64,000 bases of DNA from Pictodentalium vernedei (taxonomy: Eukaryota; Mollusca; Scaphopoda; Dentaliida; Dentaliidae), in the NCBI GenBank assembly GCA_031216915.1, contig CM062289.1, positions 441,883,587-441,947,586 of the forward strand. The letters are read 5' to 3'. Positions 10,772 through 22,596 of this stretch are shown piece by piece (positions within the stretch are counted from its first letter, which is position 1; every line of letters starts with the position of its first letter). A model generated the notes under the pieces. The model saw only the letters and a list, made by a program, of their open reading frames with translations. It did not search any database and was not told the DNA's origin. The position numbers and the translations under genes were made by a program.

Positions 10772-12190
10772 CTACCTAGCTATAGTAGCAACTGTTAAGT
10801 GAATGACATTCTGAGCAGTAGATAACAGACCTAACAATAGAGGCCTCCAGAAATGGACTCGATATTTCTGAGATAAAAATTCATGAATGTGGATGGCTGA
10901 GCGCAATGAGCAGCCTTCAAAAATCGATAATAGCGACACTATTAATGTAAGCCCAAGATGTAGAAGAACTCTTACTTCATGAGCCGAAATCTCAAGTACA
11001 ACTGCTGAGTCAATGATATACCATAAGCAGAATCGATAGTTAATTGAATCCATTAGCAACAGAATGGAGTGTAATGTCCTTCTATTAGGCATCAAAGACA
11101 GAAGAAGCTTACGCCTGTAGTAATAAACAGATATCTGTTTATAAATACGTAAACTCTAGCCGGACAGAGTAAAGGCCTATGCCCGTACGAAGACGGAAGG
11201 ACCTTAATAACAATAGGTTCCGGATATTATTAGGAGCCTGACTCTTATGCAAAAATTCAACCTAAATAGTAAAGGAAGTAGTGATTCCAAAACTACGAAA
11301 GTGAGAATCATCCACCGATAGTGCATGAAGCTCACTGACTCTTCAGTAAAAGAGAAGCCAACAGAATTACTGTCTAAAAGGTCAGAATTTGAAAACTACT
11401 GTTTCCAGAGGCTCAAATGATTACTTAGCTAAATAAGAACCAAAGTTAAATTCCGTATAGAAATTTAATCTAATGATTCTAAGTCTATTTATCAAAAAGT
11501 TACTAACTGACTTAGATAAAGAGACATAAGACTCAATTGTAAACTATCATAGAGTGCATAGGTATGAGATAACATAAACCTATAACCTTAATAGTAATAG
11601 GCTGCAGTAGATCTTGTCAAACAAGTATACTAGAAAGTTGCAATGACTAGTATGGAGGGATCAACAATATCAACATAGTGATCCCTACACCAACGACGGA
11701 AGAGCCTCCACTTTAGCCGCATAGTAGAGCGAAGAAGAGGTTCTCCTACAGTAAGAAATCGCGTCCAAAGCTCGTCCTGTACAATGCTTACAATGCAATA
11801 AGGACCACACAACGGAATACGTGAAGGTTGAGACCTTGCGGGTTGTGATGAAGATGACACGATTTTCCCCAGCGAAAGAAGATCCTCTCATGGAGGAAGT
11901 TTTCGCGTTAAGTCCCACAGTAGACATCTGAGTAAATTTACCCACGGTCTCCGTGAAGACAGAGATGCTATCAACAGAAATGTATTGTGGTTGTTTATCT
12001 TAGCAATACTTACTGAAACAACAGCGCAAGAGGATACGCATATCCTATCATTCCGTCCTATTAGATCAATAGAGCAATTGATTAGCAAGTTGTGTCGTAA
12101 ATAAATTATCATTGGGCGCTCCCATTGATAGCAAATCTGATTGAATACTTGTTTGTTGAGAGTCCATTCTGACGGCAACAAGCGACCCAT
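10772..12190 (-). pseudogene. DIRS copy 1 RNase H tail and tyrosine recombinase remnant
   Basis: This covers the RNase H C-terminal extension (12190-11890) and then tyrosine-recombinase-like sequence to 10772. The ISAHEVRVL block (about 10990) keeps the HxxR pair of tyrosine recombinases, which in DIRS elements replaces the DDE integrase and inserts circular DNA. Multiple frameshifts are present, so it is not functional. Confidence 0.65.
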
Positions 12191-12216
12191 AAGTGAAAGG
12201 GAGTCCGGTAATACAA

Positions 12217-12625
12217 TCAGACGACCCGGAATATGACGGACCGAAGCAGAACTTGGTGTACTATAACAAACAGAAGGATTCTTTCCATTAAATTGAATAA
12301 CGAAAACGAATGAGTGCCTCCCTGGTTCCGGAGATACGCAACTACTGTCGTATTATCGGACAGGATTTGGACATGCGTTTCTGAATAATGTTCATCCAAT
12401 GACATAAAGCAAGCCTAAAAAACATTATTCCGTGGAAGATAAGTGCTTGCCTAGAGACTGCGGAACCCAAAGACCCTGGCACTTCGAATCCATTGGGATC
12501 AATATTGTATAACAACCTGTTTGACTGGCAACCGTCATAATTATAAAACTCGGATCCGGCAACTGCGGTGGCACTCTCTGAGTCTACCACCGAATGTTTG
12601 CCCCAGTCTGAATCTCTTGCTACAC
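12217..12625 (-). pseudogene. DIRS copy 1 RNase H remnant
   Basis: Frames on the minus strand can be followed by comparison with copy 2, for example VQILSDNTTVVAYLRNQGG at about 12310-12380. Frameshifts and stops break it. The LSDN motif of the RNase H active site is still present. Confidence 0.7.
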
Positions 12626-12629
12626 TAGA

Positions 12630-15600
12630 TAGACAAGAGAACGTGTAAATCGAGCAATTCATGGATTGCTGAAAAGTTGCCGTCGAAGAGAAGCTTCTCC
12701 GAGACCGAAGCGACTCTGAGAGAGTTCTTCACCTTACTATCCACGCGCGTGGATGTAGCTAGGGCTGAGTCACGTCTAACCAACTCCAGGTAGCCACTGA
12801 AGGGCGGAGTTATACGTGGACAAACTACTGCCCTCAAAAGAAATCACATTGAGGATCATATCCCGGAATTCTTTCTCTTGAAGACGTAATGATAACGCCT
12901 CAGTAAGGTGGATTATGTATGATAAAGCGCCTAAGTTAAGTCTATTAGACATCATTGTCATTTCCAACATTGTGGTTGGAAAAGACATAGATGGCGAAAA
13001 AGATAATTTCCAGTCTTTAACCACGCCGTCTAGACGCATATGAACTCTCGGTATGCCCTGTTCTGCCAAAATAAATTATTCCTAGAAATGATAAAAGGCA
13101 GAATTGAGCATTGCGGACAAGAAACTAAACTATCATGCTTGGTAGCAGGCTTATATATATATAGCGTCGATAAATAATACACATGTTCTAATGACATTAT
13201 TGGACTGTGTCGGTAAGTCAGGGACAATGTCCCTGAACCGATCCAAAATTCCGTGTCCAAAGACGCTATAAGTCTCTTATCCAACATCGCAGCAATGTAG
13301 TCCGAAGGAACAACCACTGGAAGATAATGCCGGAAGAAATGTATGGCAGCTTCCGATGTTCCGAAAGGGAAAACTCGAAATCGTCCGAATCCCTTTCGCC
13401 ATCCTGTCGGACCCTATAAAGCGTTCGGTCGTCCGAACCTGATGCAACAGCGGAGCGCACCGACCCAGCGCTGTCGGACAATTCCTGATCCGACCGAGAA
13501 ACTGTCGATTGCTGGGATGCTCGCGAAAAACTGTGCTAACTTGGATAGCACGTCCGTCACTGAGGTCTGTGGAGAAGCAGTCTTATGATGCATTGCCCCT
13601 GGAAGCTCCGTGATCGTTACCCCGTGCATACTTCTATTATGCGAGCGAACGGAGTGTATAGGCCTCATGTCCCTTGGCTACCGGATGGCGTGACCTGTTC
13701 GCCGTGGAATCACTGAATGACGAAACTGGTCGGATACTCGAGGTCACGTAGCCAATGTGCGGTCATGTGCGCTGCTGTGAGGATGAGGAAGCATTATCGA
13801 CAGTCTCTCGGACTGTCAATATAACGGAGCGTCCCGAGCGGCGGACGTATGCTCCGAATGCAAAATATCTGAACCACAACATGCGGTCCCCTATGTTGTT
13901 GTACGAGAGAGGGACCTCTCTCGCTCACAGCCCGGACGGACCTGGACGAGCCAGGAACCGGACTAACAGGCTTCCTCCGATCTGTCCTCAATCCGTCGTC
14001 ACTGGGTGAGTACTAAAGTTATTATAGTGCTCGCATCACCCAAATCTCCTTCCTAGACCGCAACGGACGAACCCGGCTGCCGAACCATTCGATGAATGTA
14101 CGCTACACTGGGTGAGCTAGCGAATGTCACTCCGTCGATCCTACAAGGGACCTCTTAGGCGATAGACATATTCCATGAGCTCTTATTGCCGCTAGCTCTT
14201 CATTAACTATGACGACAGAGGCACACTTTGAAAGACATCTCCGTAACTTTGCGAACAAGAAACCAGAAATGCTTGGTAATAGCAAGCATATAATAATATA
14301 TATAGCGTCGTTCAATAATTCGAAAGTTTGTGTGACATTATTGGACTATGTCGGAACTGAGGGACGATGTCCCTGAACCGAACCAAAAATTTCTAAGTCC
14401 ACCGACGCTATCAGTTTCTTATCCGGCATCACAGCATTCTGGTCCAACGAAAGAACCTGTAGAAGATAAAGTCAGATGACATACACAACAGCATATGTTG
14501 TTCCGAAAGGGAAAGCTCGAATCCTCCGAATCCCTTTCGGTACCCCGTCGGACCGAATGAAATTCTCGGACGTCCGTACCTGCTTCCGCGGAGCGTGCCG
14601 ACCCAGCATCGTCGGATAATACATTATGCGACAGATTCAGTTGTTGCTGGGATGCTGCAATAAGCTGTGCTATTTGGGATAGCACGTCCGTCCCCGAGGC
14701 CTGTGCAGTAGCGGTCTTACGATGCATTGCCGCCGGAAGCTCCGTGTACGTTGACTCCCGCACACTTTCTTATGCGAACGTCCGGAGTCTGCAGGCTTCG
14801 TGTCCCTGGCTACCGGATGGTGTGACCTGGTCGCCGATGATTCTCTGATTGGCGAAGCTGACTGGATATCCGAGGTCACGTAGCCAAGAGCGGTCGTGTG
14901 CGCTACCATGAGAATGAGGAAGCCTTATTGACAGTCTCTCCGGACTGACTATATGTCGGAGCGTCCCGAGCGGCGGACGTATGCTCCGAATGCAAAACAT
15001 TTTGCACCACAACATCTGGGGCCAGATGTTGTTGTACGAGAGAGGGCCTCTCTCGCTCGCCGTCCGGATGGACCTGGAAGAGCTAGGAACCGGACTAAAA
15101 GGCTTCCTCTGTTCTCCCTCTAATCCGCCGTCACTGGGTGTGCATTTGGTTGATTTATAGTGCTCGCATCACCCCAAAACTCCTTCTAGACTGCAACGGA
15201 CAAACCCGGCTGTCGAACCATTCGATGAATTGACGCTACACCGGGCGAGGTAGCGGACGTCAAAGGCCGTCGAACCTACTAGGGTCCTCTTAGGCAATTG
15301 GCGTATTTACATGAGCACTTTTCCGCTAGCCCTTCATTAATTGTGACGACGGAGGCACACTTTTGGAAGACATCACGGATACCTCACCCTAATCTTGATC
15401 GTCTGAAATAGAAATTGATAAAGTAGAGTGACCTTGCGGGGAAAGGACCGGAATGTCCAATTCCCCACTAACATACCGTGACACACGCTTCCCATGTTGT
15501 CATCGAAATCACCACATACAGAACAGGAGTTAGTGCGAGTACACTGACTACATATAGAATGATTATAAAAGTCAGAGGAAGATTTCCTCTTATTACAATT

Positions 15601-15663
15601 GACCAAAATCCTTTCAATGTGAAAAGAAAACAAAATCCTAGTACTCGCACCAACCCCTGACAA
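12630..15663 (-). pseudogene. DIRS copy 1 gag-like region, with 1.1-kb tandem duplication
   Basis: Broken frames encode a gag-like protein. Near the start is a cysteine cluster, CSQCTRTNSCSVC, also present in copy 2. The 3' part matches the gag of copies 2 and 3, with blocks such as LRVASVSEKLLFDGN. A segment starting near 13155 (TATAGCGTCG ... GTCCCTGAAC) recurs from about 14290, so roughly 1.13 kb is tandemly duplicated. At about 12650-12680 the gag sequence jumps directly to sequence just upstream of RNase H, so the reverse transcriptase is missing. Confidence 0.7.
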
Positions 15664-16499
15664 TCAAAATACATAATAATATGATCCATTAACATAGAAA
15701 AAATAATTGAAATCAAAATATTTTGAAAAAATATTTTTTCAGAACAGCCCAAGTTTCTGAAAAGTAACGTTGAGCCCCAATGGATCCCAAGCCTAAGTGT
15801 GGACAAAAATTTTAAAAATATTTTAAACAATTTATGCAACACTTACGAACAATAATAATGCATCTAGTTATGATTAAATTAACATCAAGATATTATTTTC
15901 AAGAAATCCCCCCTCACACAGAGAGCTGTTGTAAATGTAAACAATAAGTGTAAAAACACTAGAATAAGACCCCAGGCACCCAGGCCCGAAATCAGTTACC
16001 AATAATACACTATCTGATGCAAAACAGAGACTTCCAGGGAAGAAACTGCAGAACATCAGATGGTAGATGCAGAACACAACGCCTAACCACCCATAGGTGA
16101 AGACGTAAACATGGGGAAAAGAACAGAATTCATTCTGCTATTCAGCTAAAACTCCCAAGAAGTTTTAGTAATAAAATTACAGAAAATATGCCAAAAGCAT
16201 GGGAGAATAGCAAGAGGGGACTTAAAGGAAAGGGAGAGAGAAAAACACTGAACAATCAGTGTAACTTGATAACAAGAATGACAACAAAATGGCTGATGCC
16301 TCGAAAATAGGTAACTTAACATAATTTCATTAAAAAATTTTAAGTTACAGCCCTGATAATTTTCTGTCACACATTTTTCCTCTCCTCCTTCTATATCCTC
16401 CTTAGACTCACCATTTCACTAATATTTATGTGTCTGGCATCATTTAAACTGAGATTTACAAGCACAAAGATCAGTCAGATGTTAACTGATGAAGGGCCA

Positions 16500-16705
16500 A
16501 ACTAAGAATGATTAATGGCGCCAATTTCGGAACGTCCTTGACACTGCGCATGCGCAGTAGAGGTGAAGTGTGGATGGCCATTCAGGACATGTTTTCTTTG
16601 GTTTTAGATGCAAATTTTGGGGATTGGGGGGCAAAATTTGTGTTTGGCCCTATATTTTAAGAGTTGGCACCAGCTATGTCTGGGTCATTCGTACAGTATA
16701 AAAAT
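16500..16705. repeat. DIRS copy 1 right inverted terminal repeat
   Basis: This is the reverse complement of the left end (8620-8795 plus 9995-10040). Shared blocks include GATGCAAATTTTGGGGATT and AGAGTTGGCACCAGCTATG. The outermost part reads GTACAGTATAAAAATAT and is less well matched than the interior. Confidence 0.8.
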
Positions 16706-17165
16706 ATAAAAATCTGTTCTGCGCATGTGTGGAACGGAAATCGTTGACAGACTATTTTATAAAGAAGGGAAATATCACTGTAATTTTCTACAAATCGTTT
16801 CAATCCCTAGCAATAGTTAAAAGTCGTCCCCTGAGTTCCAATGTGTTCTATGTGCCAGTAGGCACATAGAACACATTAAAACTCAGAGGACGAAAGTGTA
16901 ACACGGGTTTAGTTGGCGACAAGATGGGTTCTTTTTGGTGATAATTATCAAATGAATTGTTGAGTGTCCTTCTAATAATTGTTTTATAGATGTGTAGGCA
17001 TGTAATAAACACAGAACGACATGCTTGTGTGAATGGGCTAATCCACATGGCACTTGTGTCATCGCAAAAGGATAAAACTCGAGGCCTGCAGTCTCTCGTT
17101 CTATCCTTCTGCGCTGGCACTCGTGCCATATCGATTAACCCATTCACACACGCGTGTCATTCTAT
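16706..17165. repeat. Right part of dispersed repeat split by DIRS copy 1
   Basis: Continues the repeat left at 8612. Contains the palindrome GTGTTCTATGTGCCAGTAGG (16840-16885) and a second hairpin around GGATAAAACTCGAGGCCTGC (17060-17120). Confidence 0.65.
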
Positions 17166-18058
17166 GTATTGAGAGCATCTCTTTTTTAAATTTCCTAAAT
17201 GCTCCAGAATGAGAAAGGCTGCTGATAATATTGCATCCCGGTGGTTCAAATCCACAAATTTCTTTTGATACCATCTGCCCAGCAAAACTAAATTAATCCC
17301 CCAAAACCACCTGGCAGAAACTGAAAAGGTAATGCAAGCTAACCAAAGATATGTCATTGAGTATTCCATGTGTGTTGTACTACCTCCATATATCCTTGGT
17401 TTACTTGCGTTCCCCTTTTCTGTGGCTGAGGTCATGTAAAAAAAATACTTTGCTTCTCAGACAAAGACTCCTTGAAAATGGATGCAATTTTCCAATTTTC
17501 AGACATTTTTCCAGGGATATTTTGCTAGAAAAATCAAGAAAAAGAACAGAATTCTTCATCAATCTGCTTTTTTTTATGTTGAAACAAAAACCCAAACAAA
17601 ATTAATTGCCTTCCTATAGACTCCACTCACACCGCAAAGCTCCAGACAAAGCCCTCATATGGATTTGGAAAATTGGATACTGACATTGCCTCCCAATTCC
17701 ATATGTAAAAAGTTGTTCACACACAATACACATCATCTTCACAAGTGCATGGATCATAGAGCTGTTTGTTCCTTTGTTAACCCATATAATACAGTAGTTC
17801 AAAAGTAACGGTTAATTGATCAATTACTTTTTGGATCGATCAAGATGTTGATCATTGATTAATAGATTAGTCGGTTAATGGTTTCAGCTCTATGGATCAT
17901 TCATAAAAGCAGAAAATTATAAGCCAGACACAAGTGGTTACTGATGAAAATCTCTTGGTGGAAAATGTGACTTCCGAAACTGTGAGTATTCCACTTTTTC
18001 TTATGTCATAAGCAAAGCATGAACCTAAAACCTGAATGGAAATACACATGTACCTGGT
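17166..18058. other. Unassigned non-coding sequence
   Basis: Only short frames. TTAATGGTTTCAGCTCTATG at about 17873-17894, next to GATCAATTACTTTTTGGATC, looks like the end of a decayed hAT element. 18292-18709 and 18978-19418 likewise show nothing supportable. Confidence 0.4.
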
Positions 18059-18062
18059 TTAA

Positions 18063-18287
18063 CCCTTTACCTAACCTGAAAAGCAGACGACACTTGCAAA
18101 AAATATTCTTGAATAGCTAATTTCATTTTTTGTCTCAAAAACATAGGTTATGACCCCTCGTTGGAACGAGCTCAACGAGGAGTCATAACCTATGTTTTTG
18201 AGATAAAAAATTAAAAAATAATGAAAATTAATTATCGATTTTTGAGAACAGCGCTGGCTGGTTTTGGCCGTTACGTTAGGTAAAGGG
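18063..18287. mobile_element. piggyBac-like MITE, family B
   Basis: TTAA at 18059-18062 and 18288-18291; 225 bp; termini CCCTTTACCTAACC / GTTAGGTAAAGGG; core hairpin shortened by a few bases. Confidence 0.88.
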
Positions 18288-18717
18288 TTAAGCAGAACGC
18301 AGAACAATCTGTCTTGAACCCATGAAAAATCAATAGTTGAAAACAACACACAATTCACTCACTCATGACTTTCATCGGTCTAATTCTCAACGCCTTGTTT
18401 CAGTTTTTTTATATTTGATGCTGGCAATACTTATTGGACAATATTTTGAGTAAATACTGGATGTTTCAAGCCTGAAATTTGCATGTGTGCCATGTAAATA
18501 ATTTTTATTTTATTTCAAGTCTTTGATGTGCAGGTTTTCGGAGCAAGCAGAAAAGGCTGTAAAAGCAAGTATTTTCTTTATTAGTCTTCATTACAGGTTT
18601 GCAAGGCAACCAAAACAATCCCCCATGCATCCCCCAACCCTTGTTACTATTTTTCCAGCCATCTTAAAGAAAAACAATGATAGTGTTTTTTTGGGGTTCA
18701 GTTTCTGCTTCTGTGGC

Positions 18718-18969
18718 CAAGCTTGAAAATAAGCAATCTGTCATAAGCAGAATGAGGTCCCAAGATGGGGAATTTTCTGCTGCTATCCCAAACAGTAGGC
18801 CAGTTTACCCTGTGGGTACCTCTTTCTGTTCAAACCTGAGACCTTGATTCAAACTGAGGTTCACAGAGGGTACATTTAGTGATGCTACCCTGCTTTTGCG
18901 GTAGCATCACTAAGTTCATCCTCTGGGGCCCGCATTTTGCAGAGTAAAGTCTGCTTATTTTCTGGCTTG
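18718..18969. mobile_element. hAT MITE (family E)
   Basis: Termini CAAGCTTGAAAATAAGC / GCTTATTTTCTGGCTTG, with TCTGTGGC and TCTGTGGT flanks (7 of 8 matching). Palindromic core near 18885-18910. Confidence 0.85.
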
Positions 18970-19884
18970 TCTGTGGTAAACTGGAAAACCGAACCACAAG
19001 ACCCGGCAAAGACTGGGGAAACAGTTTTACTGTTTATGTATGAACTGAGCAAACAATTGTACTGTAGAGAACTGGACTAAAGACAACTCGGGACTCTTGT
19101 CACTTTGTCTATCGCAGTAAATATGTCATGTTCAGATTTCACATTTCATCCCTATTGATTCGACCAGTGGACGAGTTAATGCTGGAAAAAATATGACAAT
19201 AAAAACACAACGTAGATAGATGGACTCGATTCATTTGTTACTCTGATTAATGTTTTTTTTCTGATTGAATAAGTTTAGCAACTAACCCCCTAAAAAAAAC
19301 CCTGAGAATGATGAAAGGGAAGATAGGATGAACCAAATATAGACAGGAGTTTCGGTGGTGAGTGATGTCGTACAAACTATAGCATATTTTTTTCCAAGTT
19401 AAGGAGACTGAAGTGTTATTTACTCTTAGGGCTGCAACGATACATTTTCTCATGATATGGTGCATATCACAATACGATCTCCATGATTCAATACGTATCA
19501 TGATACACTTGTCAATCATCAAAAAGTGAGGACACAAGAAGCAAATCTGCAGTTATGGACCACCGGGTCACCCGGTGGTCCATAACAGCAGATTTGCTTC
19601 TTGTGTCCGCACATTTCTACTGGGCTGGTGAGTAGAGGGAAAAGTCTAATATCCACACCACAATTTCCAAATAAATCACTATACAGTTTTGGATCAAGCA
19701 GCTTTATTTCAATGAAATTAGATTTCTCAAACTTCTTGACAACTAACAATCGTGACACATGTACACTGTTCTGTTACATTGGAATTTTAGATTTGTTGGA
19801 TCAAAGTATATAATGGTTCAAGAGCGAAGTTAATGGTTTGTGCTATTCAATGCTAACAAATACCCGAGAGCAATGTTCAGTCAT

Positions 19885-20275
19885 TCATTTAGTAGGGTTT
19901 AACAACACTTTAACAGGCAAGGTCACATCGTGTCGGTGATAGTTTTACGGGTGGAGGAAGCCGGAGTACCTGGTGAGATCCACAGGGCAACGATGAGCGA
20001 CTGTCAGCGCCCCAACATCGTAACTCTGCACTGCAGCACAGACAGGGTTAGATTGGTTGAAGACATGCGCACCATCGACGTGCAGTGTGCCTTAGTACAC
20101 AGCATCATCATGCCCCCATGTGGACAATCAGGGTGAAGTGCCTTGCCCAAGGACACAACGTGGGAGTCCGAATCGATCGCTCAGACGGGCACCCATCCAA
20201 GGATTAACCGGGCTTGATGTTGCTTAACTTCGGTGATTGACGAGAACCGGTTACGGCAATGACACCGTGCCCCCG
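19885..20275 (-). mobile_element. SINE, 5S rRNA-like head, tail type b
   Basis: Tail b complement (AGTAGGGTTTAACAACACTT), the usual body, and a head that on the minus strand reads AACCGGTTCTCGTCAATCAC then AACATCAAGCCCGGTTAATC, matching the internal control region of 5S rRNA. Nested in an hAT element. Confidence 0.85.
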
Positions 20276-20443
20276 AGATCCATGTAAATTCAGACTTCTA
20301 CAATCCCGATTTCAAAGGAAAACTACATATAATGGATGCAAATAGTCAACAATGAGGCCATTTTTGAAATGTCATTGACAAAATATTCATTACTTTTTGG
20401 GTCCACGTGTATCGTGATACAGTGCAAGCAAATCATGATACTG

Positions 20444-21093
20444 TATTTACTCTATATATTGGGACACTCTATAATTTGGGACACACATTTTTTCCAGAAA
20501 AATATTTCTTTTTTATGCTCCAATGTTTGGGACACTCAGGAGACTTGTTTCCAGTTGGCCCAGTCACCTGAAAACGGTGCAAAATGCTCAATATTAAAGC
20601 TAAGTTTGTGTTTAATTTTCCTTTTTAAACTATAAAAAATTGATAATACATACTGATTTGTGTTGTTTTTATTTAAATCTGTTCCTAAGTTTTAATATTT
20701 ACAGTCCGGACTGATATGAGGAAGACTATTTAATATTACATTGTGACAGTCTTCAACCCTTTACTGATCGCTAGTGGCAGATGACACTCGTAAAAAGAAT
20801 TTTTGTCTAAAAATATTCAATTTTTGCTTTCAAAACATAGCTTATGACCCCTCATTAGAACAAGTGCAATGTGCTCATTCCAATGAGGAGCATATGCTAT
20901 GTTTTGGAAGCAAAAAATGAAAATGTAAAAAAAAATTGGATGCCGATTTTCGTATATAGTGATGGAATACGAATCACACACAACTTGATTCAGCATCAAA
21001 ATAAGACCAGGATGTGTTTTTTCCCCATTTTCTAAGATGTGGGACATCTGTGAAAATATTTATTTTTAGCTGTCCCAATACATAGAGTAAATA
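20444..21093. mobile_element. TIR element nested in hAT
   Basis: Inverted termini TATTTACTCTATATATTGGG and CCCAATACATAGAGTAAATA. A piggyBac-like palindromic MITE remnant (about 20757-20960, core GCTTATGACCCCTCATTAGA) lies inside it. Superfamily not determined. Confidence 0.7.
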
Positions 21094-21170
21094 CGAAAGT
21101 TCATCAGAGAATGAATCATGATACATTCATTTCACGATTAATCCTTGCAGCCCTATTTACTCTATGTTCT

Positions 21171-21330
21171 TAACTGGTATAGTGCGAAATTATTTTTGGT
21201 CATCAAAATTTGTTCACATATCTTTGCCTTGTTACAATTTATGGGAGAGTGCCTATAGGCACTCTCCCATAAATTGTAACAGGACAAGTCCTTACAGACT
21301 AAGTAATATCACTTCAAAGATAATATGAAC
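21171..21330. mobile_element. GAGAGTGCC palindromic MITE, left half and core
   Basis: TTAACTGGTATAGTGCGAAAT then a perfect palindrome around GAGAGTGCCTATAGGCACTC (21228-21282). No right terminus. Confidence 0.55.
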
Positions 21331-21366
21331 CACATCCACTGAGTATGAAGCCTTCAAATTGCAGTA

Positions 21367-21777
21367 CAGTGGAGCCCACTTAATTGGATATCTCTTAATT
21401 GTATATCCCTGTTAATTGAATATAATTTTCAAACACAAAACCATTTACCATACATTCAGTACAAATTTGATCTGTTAATTGCATATGGGTTGTAGAGTAA
21501 ACTCCTGTTAATTGTATATAATTTTTTATAATATGTCGAAAAAATTACTGCGACACGAGCCAAATTCCCCTTATTCATCAACCTTTTTGGCCTCACTACA
21601 TCCAATACAGGCATTTATTCTATTATATCTTGTTTGACAGAGCAAGATATAATAGAATAAATGCTCAGTTTACTTTCAGAACACAGGAAACTGACCAAAT
21701 CCCTGTTAATTGTATACTCTTGTTAAATGAATAATTTTCACTGGCAAAATGGAGATTCAATTAAGAGGATTCTACTG
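21367..21777. mobile_element. Tc1/mariner-like MITE (CAGTGGAGCC family)
   Basis: 411 bp, ends CAGTGGAGCCCACTTAATTG / CAATTAAGAGGATTCTACTG, TA both sides. Centre CTATTATATCTTGTTTGACA folds back on itself. Repeated TTGTATATCCCTGTTAATTG-type internal motifs. Confidence 0.8.
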
Positions 21778-21838
21778 TACCTTCAACTCAGAGTAAAGCC
21801 CAAATATGGGCTTCCAGCACTCTACCAGTTAACACATA

Positions 21839-22094
21839 CAGTACATGGAGAGTGGATTGTAACTAAAACACCCGCGGAGTGGAGTATCACCCAGAGTATC
21901 AGTTTCAAATTCTGTGCATATGGACAAAAAACACAAGCAAAGTTTCAGCCAATGGACCTCCGGGTTTAACCCGGAGGTCCATTGGCTGAAACTTTGCTTG
22001 TGATGGTTATGCTCTGCAACAAATTTGCAATTATTCCTCGGGTGGAATCTCCACTCTGCGGGTGATTTAATGATAATACACTCTCCACGTACTG
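21839..22094. mobile_element. Tc1/mariner-like MITE (CAGTACATGG family)
   Basis: 256 bp, ends CAGTACATGGAGAGTGGATT / ACTCTCCACGTACTG, TA on both sides. Core palindrome GACCTCCGGGTTTAACCCGG. Confidence 0.85.
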
Positions 22095-22596
22095 TAGAAA
22101 AACCAAACAAAAACCAAGTTTTTTTCTGAAACCAAACCGAAACTGAATTTGAAAAATCAAAACTTCCCAGCATTAAACAATAATGGTTATAAAACAGCTA
22201 ATTTTTGTAATGAGTTAAATATGCAACAAACCACAAAATTCAAACCTCAAAAGAAACAGGGAATTTCTTTGTACTTTTCAAATAGATTAACTCCAAGAGT
22301 TACTGTTATAAACACAAAATTAAAGATAGACTATACAAATGTGATTACCACCGACATTCCATCACAATGTTTTTAGTTTAATGTTCTAAAAAAAGAAATC
22401 AATCCCTATTCCAAGTGGCTTATTATGTGCAAGGGTGTGATTGCGACCAGATGAAAAAAACTGAAATCATGTTTGCACAGAGGGAAATGTTACAAAATCA
22501 AGCTTTATGTCCCAATATAACTGATATGCTGTGGAAATATTACTTTTGAGGCAATTTTATTTCATGTAAATTTAAAGAAATAAAAAATTTGCAACT

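Larger units (their letters stand above)
8612..16705 (-). mobile_element. DIRS-type retrotransposon copy 1 (RT-deleted subfamily)
   Basis: A tyrosine-recombinase retroelement reading on the minus strand. Inverted terminal repeats lie at about 8612-10020 (interrupted by an hAT element at 8796-9994) and 16500-16705; both carry CCCAGACATAGCTGGTGCC and its complement. Order on the minus strand: right repeat, gag-like region, RNase H, tyrosine recombinase, internal complementary region, left repeat. There is no LTR, as expected for DIRS. Its net length of 6.9 kb agrees with copy 2 (6.96 kb). All reading frames are broken. The element sits inside an older repeat whose uninterrupted relative is at about 4985-5180. 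Confidence 0.85.
19427..21155. mobile_element. Non-autonomous hAT element with nested insertions
   Basis: Termini TAGGGCTGCAACGATAC and GTATC-like sequence ending CTTGCAGCCCTA, with an exact 8-bp duplication TTTACTCT (19419-19426, 21156-21163). Contains an 86-bp palindrome (19526-19611), a 5S-headed SINE (19885-20275) and a second TIR element (20444-21093). No transposase. Confidence 0.88.

Noticed and set aside
13266..15015. Many overlapping frames of 60-115 codons on both strands with shared sequence
   Set aside because: They are shadows of the duplicated, decayed gag region of DIRS copy 1; the same applies to 48894-51192 in copy 2.
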